A stretch of DNA of 64,000 nt from Sipunculus nudus (lineage: Eukaryota > Annelida > Sipuncula > Golfingiida > Sipunculidae). The stretch lies in contig CM049315.1 in NCBI GenBank assembly GCA_026874595.1, positions 39,198,164 through 39,262,163 of the forward strand. The letters run 5' to 3'. The translations under genes were made by a program, and so were the position numbers. Positions 36,112 to 48,064 of the stretch are shown here, piece after piece (within the stretch, counting starts at the first letter, position 1; every line of letters starts with the position of its first letter). Below the pieces are notes generated by a model that was given only the letters and a program-made list of their open reading frames with translations, had not been told where the DNA came from and made no database searches.

Positions 36112-39100
36112 AATGTTTGTTATAATTAATATACATGTTATACATAATTATGAAATATGTCAAATATCAATAGCTAGATACCTTAAATCATGGTCGCATC
36201 TGAATGCAGACCTTTCCGGACCCTAACCCCTCTTTAATATAGGCTAAATATATAATTATATGTGTTCCATCCACTCACCAACTTAAAGCTGTCGACAAGA
36301 CAACGCTTGAGCGGACACATCCCCAAGAATGTAATTAACACACGTCTCCGACATACGCAGTGTCGTTAATCTTGTTCAATATTTACTAGGTCACGTAGAG
36401 ACACACGTACACACAGACAGACACAAACGGCACGTGAAAATGATTTACATGATCTGCAGGTCCCGCTTTCTGGAAAGCTCTATAGCCAGGTCGGCTTCCT
36501 CCCGCCAGGTGGGGCTCAACGTCACTTCAGTGAAAGATGCCGAATCCACAAGGTATTTGACCTCTGGTTCTTGAAATTCTATGAGAAATCGCGCCTGCGA
36601 AATCCCTGTAAATTATTGACATAGCCTCTAAATTTCATTATTGTTAAAGCTCCTAGATTAGCAAACATTAGCACACTGTATGACTGATTATTGGGGTTGT
36701 GTGTGTGTGTGTGTGGGGGGGGGGGGTCATGTGATTATCGATTCTTGAGCCAACCGTAATAGAAACGAGATTAGGGCTAAGTATTGGGGAAAATATTGAC
36801 AGAGAATAACAACAGAAGAATATTGATAAAACAAACAATTTTATGACAAAGGTGTTTTAATCAAATGCAAATGTATTTCAATCCAAAATTTTATCAAATC
36901 GCAATGTTATTGTGCCGTTATATTTAACACGATAAAGAATGATTAATAATAACAATATTAATATTTCATTATGTATGAATGATACTAAAGCACAATTATT
37001 TGCTATTGATTTTATTCAATGACTATATCGCAATACGCTTCCATTTATGCAGCAACAAAAAAACAGTAGAAAACGTGCACCATGTGCCAAAGACAGGTTT
37101 AAGCTAACAAGAATGTTTATAAACTTAAACTGCGATAAAATCCCACACATGAAGATGGAATCGTTATATATCATCAGCTTTTGACAATCGTTCTGATTGT
37201 TTTCAGACTCATTGAATAGATTCTTATCAGTGTCATCGATAATCGTATTGATCACCTTGCACTGATGGATATCTTGACATATCTACATATGCAACAGTCT
37301 TTGCATGTCATCAAGCATATAAGAGGTCCTACCTCGACTGTCTGTTGACATATCTCCACCAACTTGAATCCATCCGTCCGATAACATCACGTAGGGAGAC
37401 TCCCCCAGCGTTTTGTAATCCTCCCCACCTGTATAATAAACAATGTGATAAACTATATTGAAGGTCTATGAGATATGCGTTGAATCTTCATACTGTTTGG
37501 GTTCAAACAAACCAATTATATACCCCCAGAATCCTAAAATTGAGCGGGTTTCATAATTTTTCATGAATCTTTTTTTCAGAGTGTATAAATGCATATCAAC
37601 CAGGAATTAGAAAAAAAAATATGAGTCTTATATGATTGTTTCCGGCATGATACTCGCGAACCACTGGGATTTAGTCTGTGGCGACCGACAACATCATTAC
37701 GAAAGATGGCGGCACGTCAAAACTTGAAATTCTTGCCAGGAATGATCAGGGCTTGAAAAGAGCATGGATTTCCATCTTCGGAGAGGGTTCGGTGGTGAAC
37801 GAACCAATTGCGGCAGAGAATAGGCCCAAATCAACCGCAACACCAGCCCCGCCCCATATAGTAAACTATAGTAGAAGGGTGCCCAGTTAACTAGTACGTG
37901 GTAAGGAATTATGATTTGTCTGTTATTACCTTCGCACTGCTAATTCAGCTCCAAATAGATCTACTAGACCAAATGCGACAACGAATAACCAAAGTGCTGG
38001 GAATCAAAATGTCCACTTTTGTAACTGAAGAAAATTTTCCCGAACCCCTTCAGGCTCAGATGAGGGAGGGGTATCATATGCACATACCGCCTATGTAAGA
38101 GATGAGTACTGTAGAATTCATGAAGTGCCGCATCATACCAGACAGCTGATTCAGCAGTTTTACTCTTGCTGAGAAGGCGTAGCGTCGGTTAGGCTGGACG
38201 GGGACATACTGCGCAAGTCCAGCCCAGAAAGCTTCCCTATAAATTAAATACTGTGGTTGCCTTTTTGTTCGCGAGGGTTTTAATTTAGCGATATTCGCGA
38301 ATGTGACATAATCGCGAATAAGAAACCCTCGGGAATAAGATGCCTCATCAACTAAGATCAACAAGAGGGGATGATGCCTGCACACAGACAGATTACTTCT
38401 TATACCTCTGGAAACAACCGATAGTCACAACTAATCTGTGCATAGTATCAAAACGGGCGCATGCATACAATCATTAGTCATTTTAAAACACGCGGTTATC
38501 ACACGAGATATATCGATTGTGACGCCGGTCAAAGTTAATGACAGAACCAGAGACGAGTGAGCTATTGTCAGATTAATTCTCAATTTAAAATTAATACAAA
38601 TACTGCCGTATTTAGATTTTACAGGTTCTTTTGCAATCACGAGAATGAAACCCTTGCGAAATGTTAAAAATGAAGAAATCGTGAAATTTCAGCCTCGCGA
38701 ATATAAAGCCAACCACAGTATGGACGAAATATATATTTTCATAGATGACATTCCTATAGAGGCTGCCACGCCTAAAACATCAAGGGACCTAAATTGCCGT
38801 CTTTGGTTTGTCGTAGAGGCGTGTAACCCGCTGGTCACTGAAAAACCTATTGTATTATTTATTAACTGGGCCCATCAACACTTAAATTGTACAAACATTA
38901 AATATCTTTGCTTTTTCATCTAGTGATAGGTCAGAATCAACACACGATGACGGTGCTGATTAAAGGCACAGAAAAAAAGAAGGAAATTCTATCGTGAGAT
39001 CTCAATAAGATATTGTGTCGAGATCTCAAAATATTGTGTCGAGATCTCGAGATATAAAATATTTTTCTGTGTGTGTGTCCAAAATCAGCCACAATACAAG

Positions 39101-40044
39101 ACCACGTGGCGGGCTAAATCAAAGGAAAACTTATATATCAAGCATATTCCAAAGTTCAGCTTCTGAAACTTTTGGATGGCCTTTTTCATGAAAGAAATGT
39201 GTACATCTCGTATATAACAATTTTTTGTCTCCCGCTTCCGCGGAACGTGGGAAATTGATTTGGGTGCGTCTGTCAGTCTCTCTGTCTGTCACTCTGTCCC
39301 TCTGTCTGTCCGTTCGTCAGGTTCGTTTCCGTGCGATAACTTTCCTAAATATTATCCGATTTTATTGGACCAAATGTTGGTCAGTGATTGCTCTTATGCA
39401 TACCTTAGTTGTAATTGGTTTTGGAATGTCTCTCAGGAAAATGATTCTGTCCAGCTAAAAAAATTATCAAATAGTCATAGTGTATCTGTTTAAGTTTTCA
39501 TGTGCCCTCAATATTTTCTCTACATGTCATAATTATTAAGTTGGTTGCTTATCAAGCATGAAAGACAACAAGAGCCCAAAGCGGGGGCATTAATTGCACA
39601 AATTTGCTTGTTATTACAACATTCATTGAGGAGTGTATACAACTTATTCATGCTAAAGCCCTGGACTGCGTGATGAGTCAAGTAAAGACTAGGATGTGGA
39701 TGGTCTGTGTAACTGAACATAAGGGATCTGTAACGTTATCGATGCATAGGTGAAGAATACTTGTTAATACACTAAATATTATAACAATAACACTAAATAT
39801 CAATAACTGATGTACTTACAGCTGTTAGAGTTAACAGACTAAGTTGTATTTCTGACCTGTTCGTGATCTGTCCGCTGTAACTTCCGCGGTATGCGTCCGT
39901 ACTCTTGCCCAAGGTACATCCGAGTGCCCACCAGTTGTTCTGACCATCGTAAGATAACTCAAAGTCAGTATTCTTAAAGAGCTCCGTCTGACCGGAAGCT
40001 GACGTCATCAGTCCGAAAACCAGTATCAACCATGATGACAACAT
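27872..40044 (-). CDS. GH10 endo-beta-1,4-xylanase-like protein with N-terminal CBM, gene A
   Basis: Exons in order: 40044-39857, 38236-38088, 37428-37333, 36605-36449, 36027-35982, 34957-34793, 34515-34460, 33994-33857, 30538-30367, 29282-29178, 28738-28523, 28087-27872; 1704 nt, 567 aa, frame open throughout. A signal peptide (MLSSWLILVFGLMTSASG) precedes a CBM4/9-like beta-sandwich (about 20-165, with FWAGLAQYVPVQPNRRYAF). The GH10 barrel spans about 200-495: FGFGSAIN, WAVLENALKW, RGHCVTW, acid/base Glu341 in WDVNSE, GIGIQSH, nucleophile Glu441 in WITEFD, and WGFWD. A C-terminal domain of about 72 residues follows. GH10 enzymes cleave the beta-1,4-xylan backbone with retention; a secreted digestive hemicellulase is likely. 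All introns are GT-AG, with weak donors after exons 1 (GTCAGA) and 6 (GTGCAA) and a weak acceptor before exon 11. Confidence 0.93.
28848..29010. repeat. GA-rich low-complexity tract
   Basis: A purine-rich stretch of GAGA with interspersed CAGA units in intron 10 of GH10 gene A. Confidence 0.8.
31086..32053. mobile_element. Non-autonomous hAT element, 968 bp
   Basis: Ends TAGGGCTG and CAGCCCTA are inverted. They are flanked by the identical 8-bp duplication ATATTAAT (31078-31085 and 32054-32061), which fixes the boundaries. Sub-terminal sequence on both sides is rich in ATCGATAC / GTATCG motifs, plausible transposase-binding repeats. There is no transposase ORF. A long G-rich tract lies inside. 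The element occupies intron 8 of GH10 gene A. Confidence 0.88.
31690..31755 (+). repeat. G-rich tract with quadruplex potential
   Basis: About 65 bases of G runs separated by single A residues, inside the hAT element. At least six runs of four or more G occur in a row, which satisfies the usual G-quadruplex pattern. The G strand is plus, the non-transcribed direction relative to gene A. Confidence 0.75.
34977..35343. mobile_element. Short inverted-repeat element, family copy 2
   Basis: The right end GTGCCTGAGAACCA and the left GCAGTTCTCAGG are inverted, followed outside by the same A/T run and GGCCTTA as the copy at 24462-24803. Inner sequence CATGCTTTTCCCTTATCAT is the inverted counterpart of copy 1. 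It lies in intron 5 of GH10 gene A. Confidence 0.6.
36057..36108. repeat. (TA)n microsatellite
   Basis: About 25 TA units in intron 4 of GH10 gene A, starting roughly 30 bases upstream of the exon 5 acceptor. Confidence 0.9.
38251..38718. mobile_element. TA-flanked MITE, copy 1 (468 bp)
   Basis: Ends CTGTGGTTGCCT and AGCCAACCACAG are imperfect inverted repeats bounded by TA on both sides, as for Tc1/mariner-type elements. Sub-terminal TTCGCGAGGGTTT and CTCGCGAA motifs are repeated. There is no transposase. It lies in intron 1 of GH10 gene A, starting only about 15 bases upstream of the exon 2 acceptor. Confidence 0.7.
38990..39060. repeat. Tandem GAGATCTC-type repeat
   Basis: Three copies of a unit resembling TATTGTGTCGAGATCTCA, ending CGAGATCTCGAGATAT, which is locally palindromic. 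It is in intron 1 of GH10 gene A. Confidence 0.6.
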
Positions 40045-40295
40045 GTTGGATGGCTTAAAATATATATTTCTCTGCTTGGTACCTTGGAGGGTGATTTGGA
40101 AATGCATTTAAACATTTTGTTTTAATATTTGGTATATTTACATATCTAAACCTATGGCATACAGGCACCAGGTACAAAACCCAAACCTTAAAATATTGTG
40201 GTTTAAACGCTATGTCTCCTTAACATTAAGTGGATATACAATGAAAAAAAATAAATATTTACCTTCAATTAAAAACCATTGTATTAAGGTTCACA

Positions 40296-40298
40296 TTC

Positions 40299-40347
<49 letters not shown>
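40296..40347. repeat. (CT)n microsatellite
   Basis: About 24 CT units, interrupted once near the left end, roughly 250 bases upstream of the GH10 gene A start codon. Confidence 0.9.
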
Positions 40348-40348
<1 letters not shown>

Positions 40349-40410
40349 ACGCACACACATAACTATAAATTTTCCAAATTTGGGCATCTGCTTATCGTCA
40401 CGATCTGGTA

Positions 40411-40851
40411 CTGTAGTTGCTTTTTTTTGTTCAAGAGGGTTTAAAATTCATGATATTCGCGAAAGAAAAATATCGCGAAAATAAAGCATTTGCGAATAAT
40501 ATGTTGAAACTGAAGGCAAGTTGAAACGTAAATGATCGATATATTGAATAATAATTTATCTTGTATGTTTAAAGATTATAAATTATATCGGATGTTTCAA
40601 ATTATCTGCCATTAATGAATAATTTCCATAATAATTTAATAATTTCCATGTTCCCTTTGGTTTCCGTGTATTCATTAAGATTTTGTACACTTATTATTTG
40701 ATATTATAAGTAAACAGGTTATAAATATAATAAAGTTTACACTCTGTGTAGATATTTTTTAAGCTGAGATCGCGAAATTTGAACCCTCGCGAAACACTGA
40801 AAAAATAAAAATCGCGATATTTTAACCCCACGAAAATGTAGCCAACCACAG
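40411..40851. mobile_element. TA-flanked MITE, copy 2 (441 bp)
   Basis: Ends CTGTAGTTGCTT and AGCCAACCACAG, flanked by TA. It shares sub-terminal CGCGAAA and GAACCCTCGCGAAA motifs with the copy at 38251-38718. It lies just upstream of GH10 gene A and could overlap its promoter region. Confidence 0.7.
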
Positions 40852-40984
40852 TAGGCTGAAGCATTGAACTCAATGACTGTACAATACCGAAATCAAGCCA
40901 TGTGGACGTTTCCGGATGAGAACTCCAGTTTTGATTGAAATATTGGTGTTAAACTTCACTCATATATGACCCACCACTTAAGCA

Positions 40985-41610
40985 AGAACTTTTGATTTTG
41001 GGGTCATGAGGTCAAAGGCCAAGGTCAAAGAACCAACATTTTCAAAAAGGTTGTGGATGCATTTTAAGCCAAACCTTTTATTCAAGACCTTCCATCTTGC
41101 ACATATAGGACACCTGCCAGTAGAGGAAGATGTCTATCGTTTTGGGGTCGCAAGGTCAAAGGTCAAGGTTACAGGAGTTATCTGTCCACAAAGTCTATTC
41201 CGGATGATAAGTCCAATTAGAATTGACCTATATGCATTTCAAACTTTAAAATTTAAATATGGTCAACCATTAAAGCAAGCATTCTGTTACTCTAAGGGAC
41301 ATGAAGTCAAAGGTCAAGGTCACAGGTCCAATATTTTTGAAAAGATTGTGGATGCATTTTAAACCAAATCTTTCACCCTAGACGTTCAATCTTGCACACA
41401 CAGCACACTTGCCAATAGGGAATGATCCCTTTCAATATTGGGGTCACAAGGTCAAGGGTCAAGTTCACAGAAGCCATCTGTCCACAAATTGATTGCCTGA
41501 TTATCACTCGAGTTTGAATTTGTTAAATTGACTTTAATGTGATTTATTAATCGACCACCATTTATGTAAGAGTCTTATAGATTTAGGGGTCACGGGGTCA
41601 AAAGTCACCA
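40985..41610 (+). repeat. Tandem repeat carrying AGGTCA direct repeats
   Basis: Two diverged units of about 300 bp, each with two half-units. Each half-unit starts with GGGGTC and then AGGTCAAAGGTCAAGG or a close variant (positions near 41010, 41152, 41308, 41450, with a fifth decayed copy near 41590). Shared text includes TTGTGGATGCATTTTAA and ATCTGTCCACAAA. AGGTCA repeats with one-base spacing are DR1 nuclear-receptor sites; whether they act here is unknown. Confidence 0.75.
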
Positions 41611-42635
41611 CACCCAAAACATCAAAAAGACTGTGGAGGCTTTGTAAATGTTTCATTGTTTCACTTTTGGATTACCTAACAATACGGGAAGAACCATCTT
41701 GATTACAACATCCCAAGTTCAAATGTAAAAAGTCACAGGATCATACTACTGATTTATATGCTTAAACAGGCTTACAGTTTGATACATCTGATGTAATTAT
41801 CCCTTCGTTACTTGGAATGCTCCACTCCTATACCTTCATACATGACTCTCACTTATTCAAACTTAATGAGTCCTTTATCACTCAGCCCGCACAAGAAGTC
41901 TACGTGCCTTCTGCGGGGCCCTTCATGACCTGTTAGTATTCTAGTTTACAAAGTGAACGTTGCGAGCTATTTATATATATGACGAAAAAATGGATTGATA
42001 TATGCAGAGTGGAAGACCATTATTTGGTGTCAAGGACCGGATAAATAAGCAAACCGTGGCTACTGCTCTCAGAGCATAACGAAAATTAGTACACAAATGG
42101 CTTACCGATGCAATCCTTTATGAAGTTTGTCTTAGACCTAATTTAAAATGTTATATAACTGCATCTAGCCATTCAGATTCGGTCATCATACCTTTTGTTT
42201 TTTTATATATTTAACTCATCATGCACATTTTTTAACTTTATTTATTTAACCTGAATTGAAGAAAAAGTTATTATAACTAATCAAGACATGCTTCATGATT
42301 TAGGTGGTGGCGTTGTGTCTGGAGGAGGAGGAAACGGGAGAACCCCGAGAAAACCACCTGACTCTGGACGGACAACTGTAACCCAACCTCATAGCTACGT
42401 CGCGGATCAAACCCAGGTCGCCAGCGGAGAGAGCAGAGCCTTTTATCCACCGACTGTCCAAGCCCCATATAAGTGGCCTGTAATAGGCGGACCTATAATA
42501 AAACAAATATACATTCTATTTGACGGGGCAGGTGTGTTTAGCATTCTGTACCTTCATAATTGAGATGGTGACACTAAGACGTGATATAGCAAATAAATAT
42601 TCTAATTTACACTTGGGCAGTGCAGCAGTTGTCCA

Positions 42636-45422
42636 TTAAGCATCTATGTCCACCACAAAGGCTCCATCTCCCGAACGCATACTGAAGTTCACTGTCTTGA
42701 CGTCATTTCCGCCTACTCTTACGATAAGGCGGTAGTCTCCATGGAACCCTGGCATGTAGAGAGTTTCTGTGGTATTCTTGAGGACCAGAACCTCATTGGT
42801 GCTCCACGTTTCCTTGACGAGTTGGCTGTACCGACGTCCCGCCTCATTAAACTTTGAACCAAAACAGAGGAGTATAGAATATTGGGCATATACAGGTGGT
42901 CCAACAGTAAGCCGCTTTAGCCCAAAGAACATAAAATATGACCTTACATTTAAGATATAATGTACAAGACTCTAAGTGCAAAGTACTGACATAGTCTATA
43001 CTGGCACAGTCGTCGATAAAATGAACTATTTATTAGCAAGGGCAACGCTTTGAAAAAGTGTAAAAACAGCAATGTAGATGCAAATTTGTTTAAACTCTTT
43101 CGTGTTCAAATCGTAGATGCAAAATATATTTGAATTCTTTATTTTCAAAATTAATCTTAGTTTATGGTGATTCTGACACTGATTATATTATCACTATAAG
43201 TATTTTTTTTTCGGTTTTATGCCCGTCAAATACCCGGTTACTAATATAAAGAGGGTGTGCATTATATTTATGAAAAACAAATTCATATTGGAAATATTCA
43301 AGGACAGAACCTGAACACACTTTAAATTGTGTTGTGGTATCAAGGATACAATAGTTGTACGTTTCTCTATAATTAACATGGCGCAAATATATTTTATGTA
43401 AATTATGGATGGCACACCGGATGAATTGTTGTTGTAATAACAATATAAGATCCATTAGATACTACATGTACTTGTTTAATAAGATTTGAAAAAAATTCAA
43501 TTATAATCATGACAGTATTTTCATACTTTATTCAATTAAATTCTTTTAAATGACTAGCGGTATACTCCTTGTTTCGACCCAAGACATCTAGGATTTGGTA
43601 TGTTTTTTACTGGATAGGTTCATGGCCTGATGATGGCATTGTCTATTGAATGAAGATGAAGGTAACAATGATAAGACTGGATTTCAGGTTTTATATGCAC
43701 GGGGTAAGAAATAATCCAGAAGTCATTACCTATCGTTAAGACATTAGAGCGAATCTCTGAGGTTCAACGAGTATTACCCATTTATGTCATTAAGGCCCCT
43801 GTGGGGTTCGAACTAGGGCCCTTCAGCTCCATAGTCCAACGCCTTAATCACTCGGCTACGTCCTGCCCCTAGGATTTAGTATGTTTGCCAGTCTCATGAG
43901 TGATTACGAGAAATTTGAATCGAGAAATAAGAGCTAGGTATCGTAAAGGGCGACATGATGCGGGGAAGTCGTCCAGGCTAGAATCTACTTGCAGGGAGAA
44001 TTTGGTGGCAAGGAGGCGTGAAACGGCAAGGTTTAGAGCGGAATAAGTCTTTCTTTGGACCACGCCCAATCTCAAAGCGGTCAATGGCGGCCATCTTGAA
44101 AAATGGCCGTCATCTTAAAATTTTTGTTGGCTAACGTTTTTATGAAAAATGGTAGGTCCTAGGGATTACACATACCAAATTTGGTGTTTGCATCACCAAC
44201 TGAAGTATTCTGCACTTATCTGCCGAACTATTTCCCAAGAATCAGTGATAATATGTGATGTTACGTTGTTGTTTGCTTAAATGTTCCTCAAGTCAATTGC
44301 TTCTTTGTAATGTCTAAACTTTGTGATTTTTATTGAATTACCAACAAGTATTTCTGAGGTGTATAATAACTTAAAGTTTCAATCAATCCTTGATAAATTA
44401 GGTTATATAAATGTGTATCTAGTACATACACAGTACCTCAAGTTGTTTGTAACGGAATAAAAGAGATCAATTGTTGAGATCATACGTAATAAAAGTTAAA
44501 CCGTTGTCCAAATAATTGTAATACTCACAGATTTGTCTGTAAATTAGCATTATAAAAAAAATTAGACATATATTATATATTTATGTATATATGTATATAT
44601 TAATATAACCCACCTAGTGTTGGCCTATACATGAAAATTATTCCTTTTGTTTAATTCAGGAAGGGATTCTTACCATCGTTATACGTGCTCTTCAGTGTAC
44701 ATTTCATTTTGTGCCACAACTTGTCTACTTGTTGGTTCAGTACCTTCACCCGTGCAGACTACGCGTAGCGACTGCTTTTCTGGACGGAGACAAACTGAGT
44801 CAACCCTGCCCACGATCGCTGCCTGTGTGCGAGAAATACATAGATACGTGTATAATCTGAACATGTATGCTAGGTTGGTTTGAAAATTATTAACATAGTA
44901 GAGGTTACAAATTTACACATTTACTCATAAGTAACCTTTTTTTTGTCACAGAAAAACAGAACACATACGTTTTGATAGAATCCCGGGTGATCGTTTTCTA
45001 ACACATACTTGGTGCAAATACTAATATGGAATGCTAGCTAAACACTTTATTATCGAACTTCAGGTTTGGGTAACTGTCCAGATAAAATGTTTACCTCTCA
45101 TTTTACTAATGAATAGAGCGGATGAATAGAGCTTATACGCCACAGCTGTTCTCCCAATTGATAATATATCATATAGTTTGTTCAATAATCTTAAGAACAT
45201 ATTTCCGTTTGATTGGTTGAAATAAGCCGAGCGTTACCTGTTTGTGACGCGTCCGCTGTTTGACCCTCGGTAGGCGTCTTTACTCTTGTCCAGGTCACAA
45301 TTAATGCACCACCAGTTGTTCTTTCCATCAAAAGGTAGCTCGAAATCTGGGTTCTTAAAAAGCTCTGTCTGTCCGGAAGCTGACGTCATCAGTCCCACAA
45401 AGAGCACTACCCACGTGATCAT
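42636..45422 (-). pseudogene. GH10 xylanase-like copy B, internally deleted pseudogene
   Basis: Only three of the twelve exons remain: exon 1 at 45422-45238 (MITWVVLFVGLMTSASGQ, donor GTAACG), exon 2 at 44822-44674 (donor GTAAGA) and exon 12 at 42851-42636 with its normal TAA. Their lengths (185, 149, 216) equal those of gene C. Exon 2 carries an in-frame TAG where A has Phe and C has Tyr (RYA then stop then SARV). Exons 3-11, including the whole catalytic barrel, are missing from 42852-44673. Exon 12 is otherwise well preserved, so loss looks fairly recent. If transcribed, it could at most give a short CBM fragment. Confidence 0.87.
43788..43872 (-). repeat. tRNA-derived SINE head
   Basis: The minus strand reads with an A box TAGCCGAGTGATTAAGG and a B box AGTTCGAACCCC at tRNA spacing, resembling a Ser/Leu-type tRNA. 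The anticodon arm is degenerate, so a working tRNA is unlikely. It lies in the gap where GH10 copy B has lost nine exons. Confidence 0.6.
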
Positions 45423-47427
45423 CGATGGTACAAAGAGAGTCGGTGGAGTCTGGTTAGCAAAATGTTGAATTATGCAAATCACTATGTACGCCTGTTTCAA
45501 AATACTGTTATATGCAAGGGAATATGAAGAAGTTTTATCCCTTTACTGGGTATGATTTTTTTTTTTTTCTTTCAAATATCTTTTCAAAATTTACCACTGA
45601 TATAACTACCTAGCGGTATTTCCACAAAATATTGTCTAGAGATGGGACATGGGCCACGGAAGATCAATATAACTGATGATACGGATCCGACATAGATGCT
45701 TATAAATTTGGACAATTTTCCTTGGAAGAGTACTACGCCTTTCGAGTGCTGTTCTAGTTGATATTAATCCGGGCACATATTCTGCATAAATGTTTACTAG
45801 GGGTACTGTCGTGTCATTTTAATACCGAAAGTATCAGCAATCATATTTAATTCAGCTGTTTATACAATGGGAGACAAATTAAAATAACAGATGCTGCAAT
45901 AGTTATTGTTCATTTATCGTATACTGCCTTTCAAAGGGTCTGAAGCTCCCAGCGACAAGCATAAGTTTGCCTTCCACGTTTTATATCATTTTATTTTTTT
46001 TTTAAATTATTACGAAACAGATTTATTTATAACCAAATCTGTTGATAAACGTTAAATGATTTTTTAAATTATTCTTTTAATTAATTGTGAAAAAAAATGA
46101 AATTCTGAAATAAAGCTATGGATAACACTTTTTTATTAGTGTGATCTTAAAGTATAATATTATTTTTATCTAAAGTAAAAGTGTCATGGTACACGCTTCA
46201 CACTTTAATAAGAAATTATGATGAGAGCATGTATATTTAAGTCCACGACATAACGCAATTTTCAAGTTAAACCCTTAATGAATATATACGGGTAAGTATT
46301 TTATATAAAAAGACAGTCCTTTTGGTCGCTGGTGCAACGTTGACATCTTATATTCTGCCATTTCTTATTTCAGATTCCTTGCAGCAAAATATAAAAATTC
46401 CGAAATAGTTTGTTTTTAGAACCCTCGCGTGTCAAGCGATCTATATACAAACAGATTACCATATGTCAAATCCGAATAAGTCAGACAGGTTTTCATGTAG
46501 TTTTTGAAAGATCGCTTACCTGCATGACTACTGTGCTACCATGAGGTTAAATGACCGACTCCGTGTGAACAGTAGAAACTTCTTAACGTATGGAAAGAGA
46601 GAGAGAGGGATCGTAGATGCTGAGATCATAGCAAGATGCACTAACTGTAATTTTCTCATGAACAAGCTTGAATACCCTGTCTCTCGGTGATCTCAGGACA
46701 TGACCCTCCGGCTACGTCACATACGGCAATTTCTCAACGGAGAGCACTGATTACTTTCAACGCTGTACTCCAGGACCGATGATATAATTATGATTTCGGG
46801 ACAAGATAGTTGATACTTTGCGTTTGATGTTTGTGAGAAATTGTTTAAATATTAGAATATACATTACTTTAAATTAACATACACACATCAAATTGCGCCC
46901 ATATACTTGCCTTTTGGAATAGGACACACTCCTTATACCCAATGGAATCAGTAAGGAAATGAATGCAGGTTATCAACACTTTAAGCAAGGAATGTAAACT
47001 CCATTCCACCACCTCTTCAACCTATTTTATTGATACTTTTTAAACAATGCAGTAAAGCTCGCCTCTATTCACCTTTGTTTTTGTATGTCACACGTTTGTT
47101 ACGTCACACTTACGTCCCTCGTATATTATATGGTTAAACATATATGGCCACTTGCACTGACACCATCCGGGCGTCGCAAAATGAATAGATTTATTTCCTG
47201 CTAATTTAAAAATTATAAATATCCACATTACCTCCCTTTATAACATCTCATTTGTGGTCGCAAACAAAATATTGGAACAGAGTATAGATGAATTTAGTGG
47301 TGATTTTTATTATAGCTGCACGTTATGTCAGTGAATAAATGATCCATACTGATTATAAAAGGATCTGGTTAAATATGAGGACGAAGCTAACGGACCACAC
47401 GGCCTTGGCACAATATTACGATAAGGT

Positions 47428-47580
47428 GTGAGTATATAACAGGTGGAACATGCAGAAGGTCACTGTACGTTAGATATGGATCATCAATCTATTCATCTAG
47501 CCTTGAGTGATAAACCTCTAGGGTAATACACCACATATACCTGTTGGCCAGATGTCGAGTAACTCTTTTAAGTAAGTAAA
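47428..47580 (+). promoter_or_regulatory. Candidate promoter and untranslated exon of GH10 gene C
   Basis: A TATA-like GAGTATATAACAGG near 47430 is followed by about 130 bases and a perfect donor GTAAGT near 47572. That could be a leader exon spliced to the acceptor ending at 49170. This rests only on motif order. Confidence 0.2.
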
Positions 47581-48064
47581 TGATTTATCATTCTTACATA
47601 GTGTTACATCTTTTGATATTATTATTTTTGTATATTTGTTTTAACCTCATGAAGGATTATCATTTTTCATTCTATTTTTGGTTGACTGACAAAATAATGA
47701 CGTTTTTTTATATCTTTTTTTGTGGATAGTTAGGGGAACATCGAAGAAAAACACGTTAATTTTCAGAAGTAATCTATGTCTCTAAAATAAAGATAAGACT
47801 CTCATCTATACAACTGCCAGAAAGGGATTTCATATCTGGCGAAGGCCAGACCGTCATGTTCGACTAGTATGATGGGAGCCTTTATTTCAGCAGCCAGAGC
47901 TAACCGGTTATGCGACAGTTATTTTTTTTTTCTCAGCTTACCGGTATGTTTATTTCATGCTCTGATTTCCTTATGATTTGAAAACGATGATATATTCATT
48001 TCATAAGAAGAAGATACTAAAACCAAAATAGACTTCTAACAGACTTGGTAACTACGCAGATCAT

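Noticed and set aside
37678-37890. 70-aa plus-strand ORF
   Set aside because: Lies in an intron of GH10 gene A on the opposite strand with no recognisable features.
43788-43872. Functional tRNA gene
   Set aside because: A and B boxes are good but the anticodon arm does not pair properly; it fits a SINE head better.
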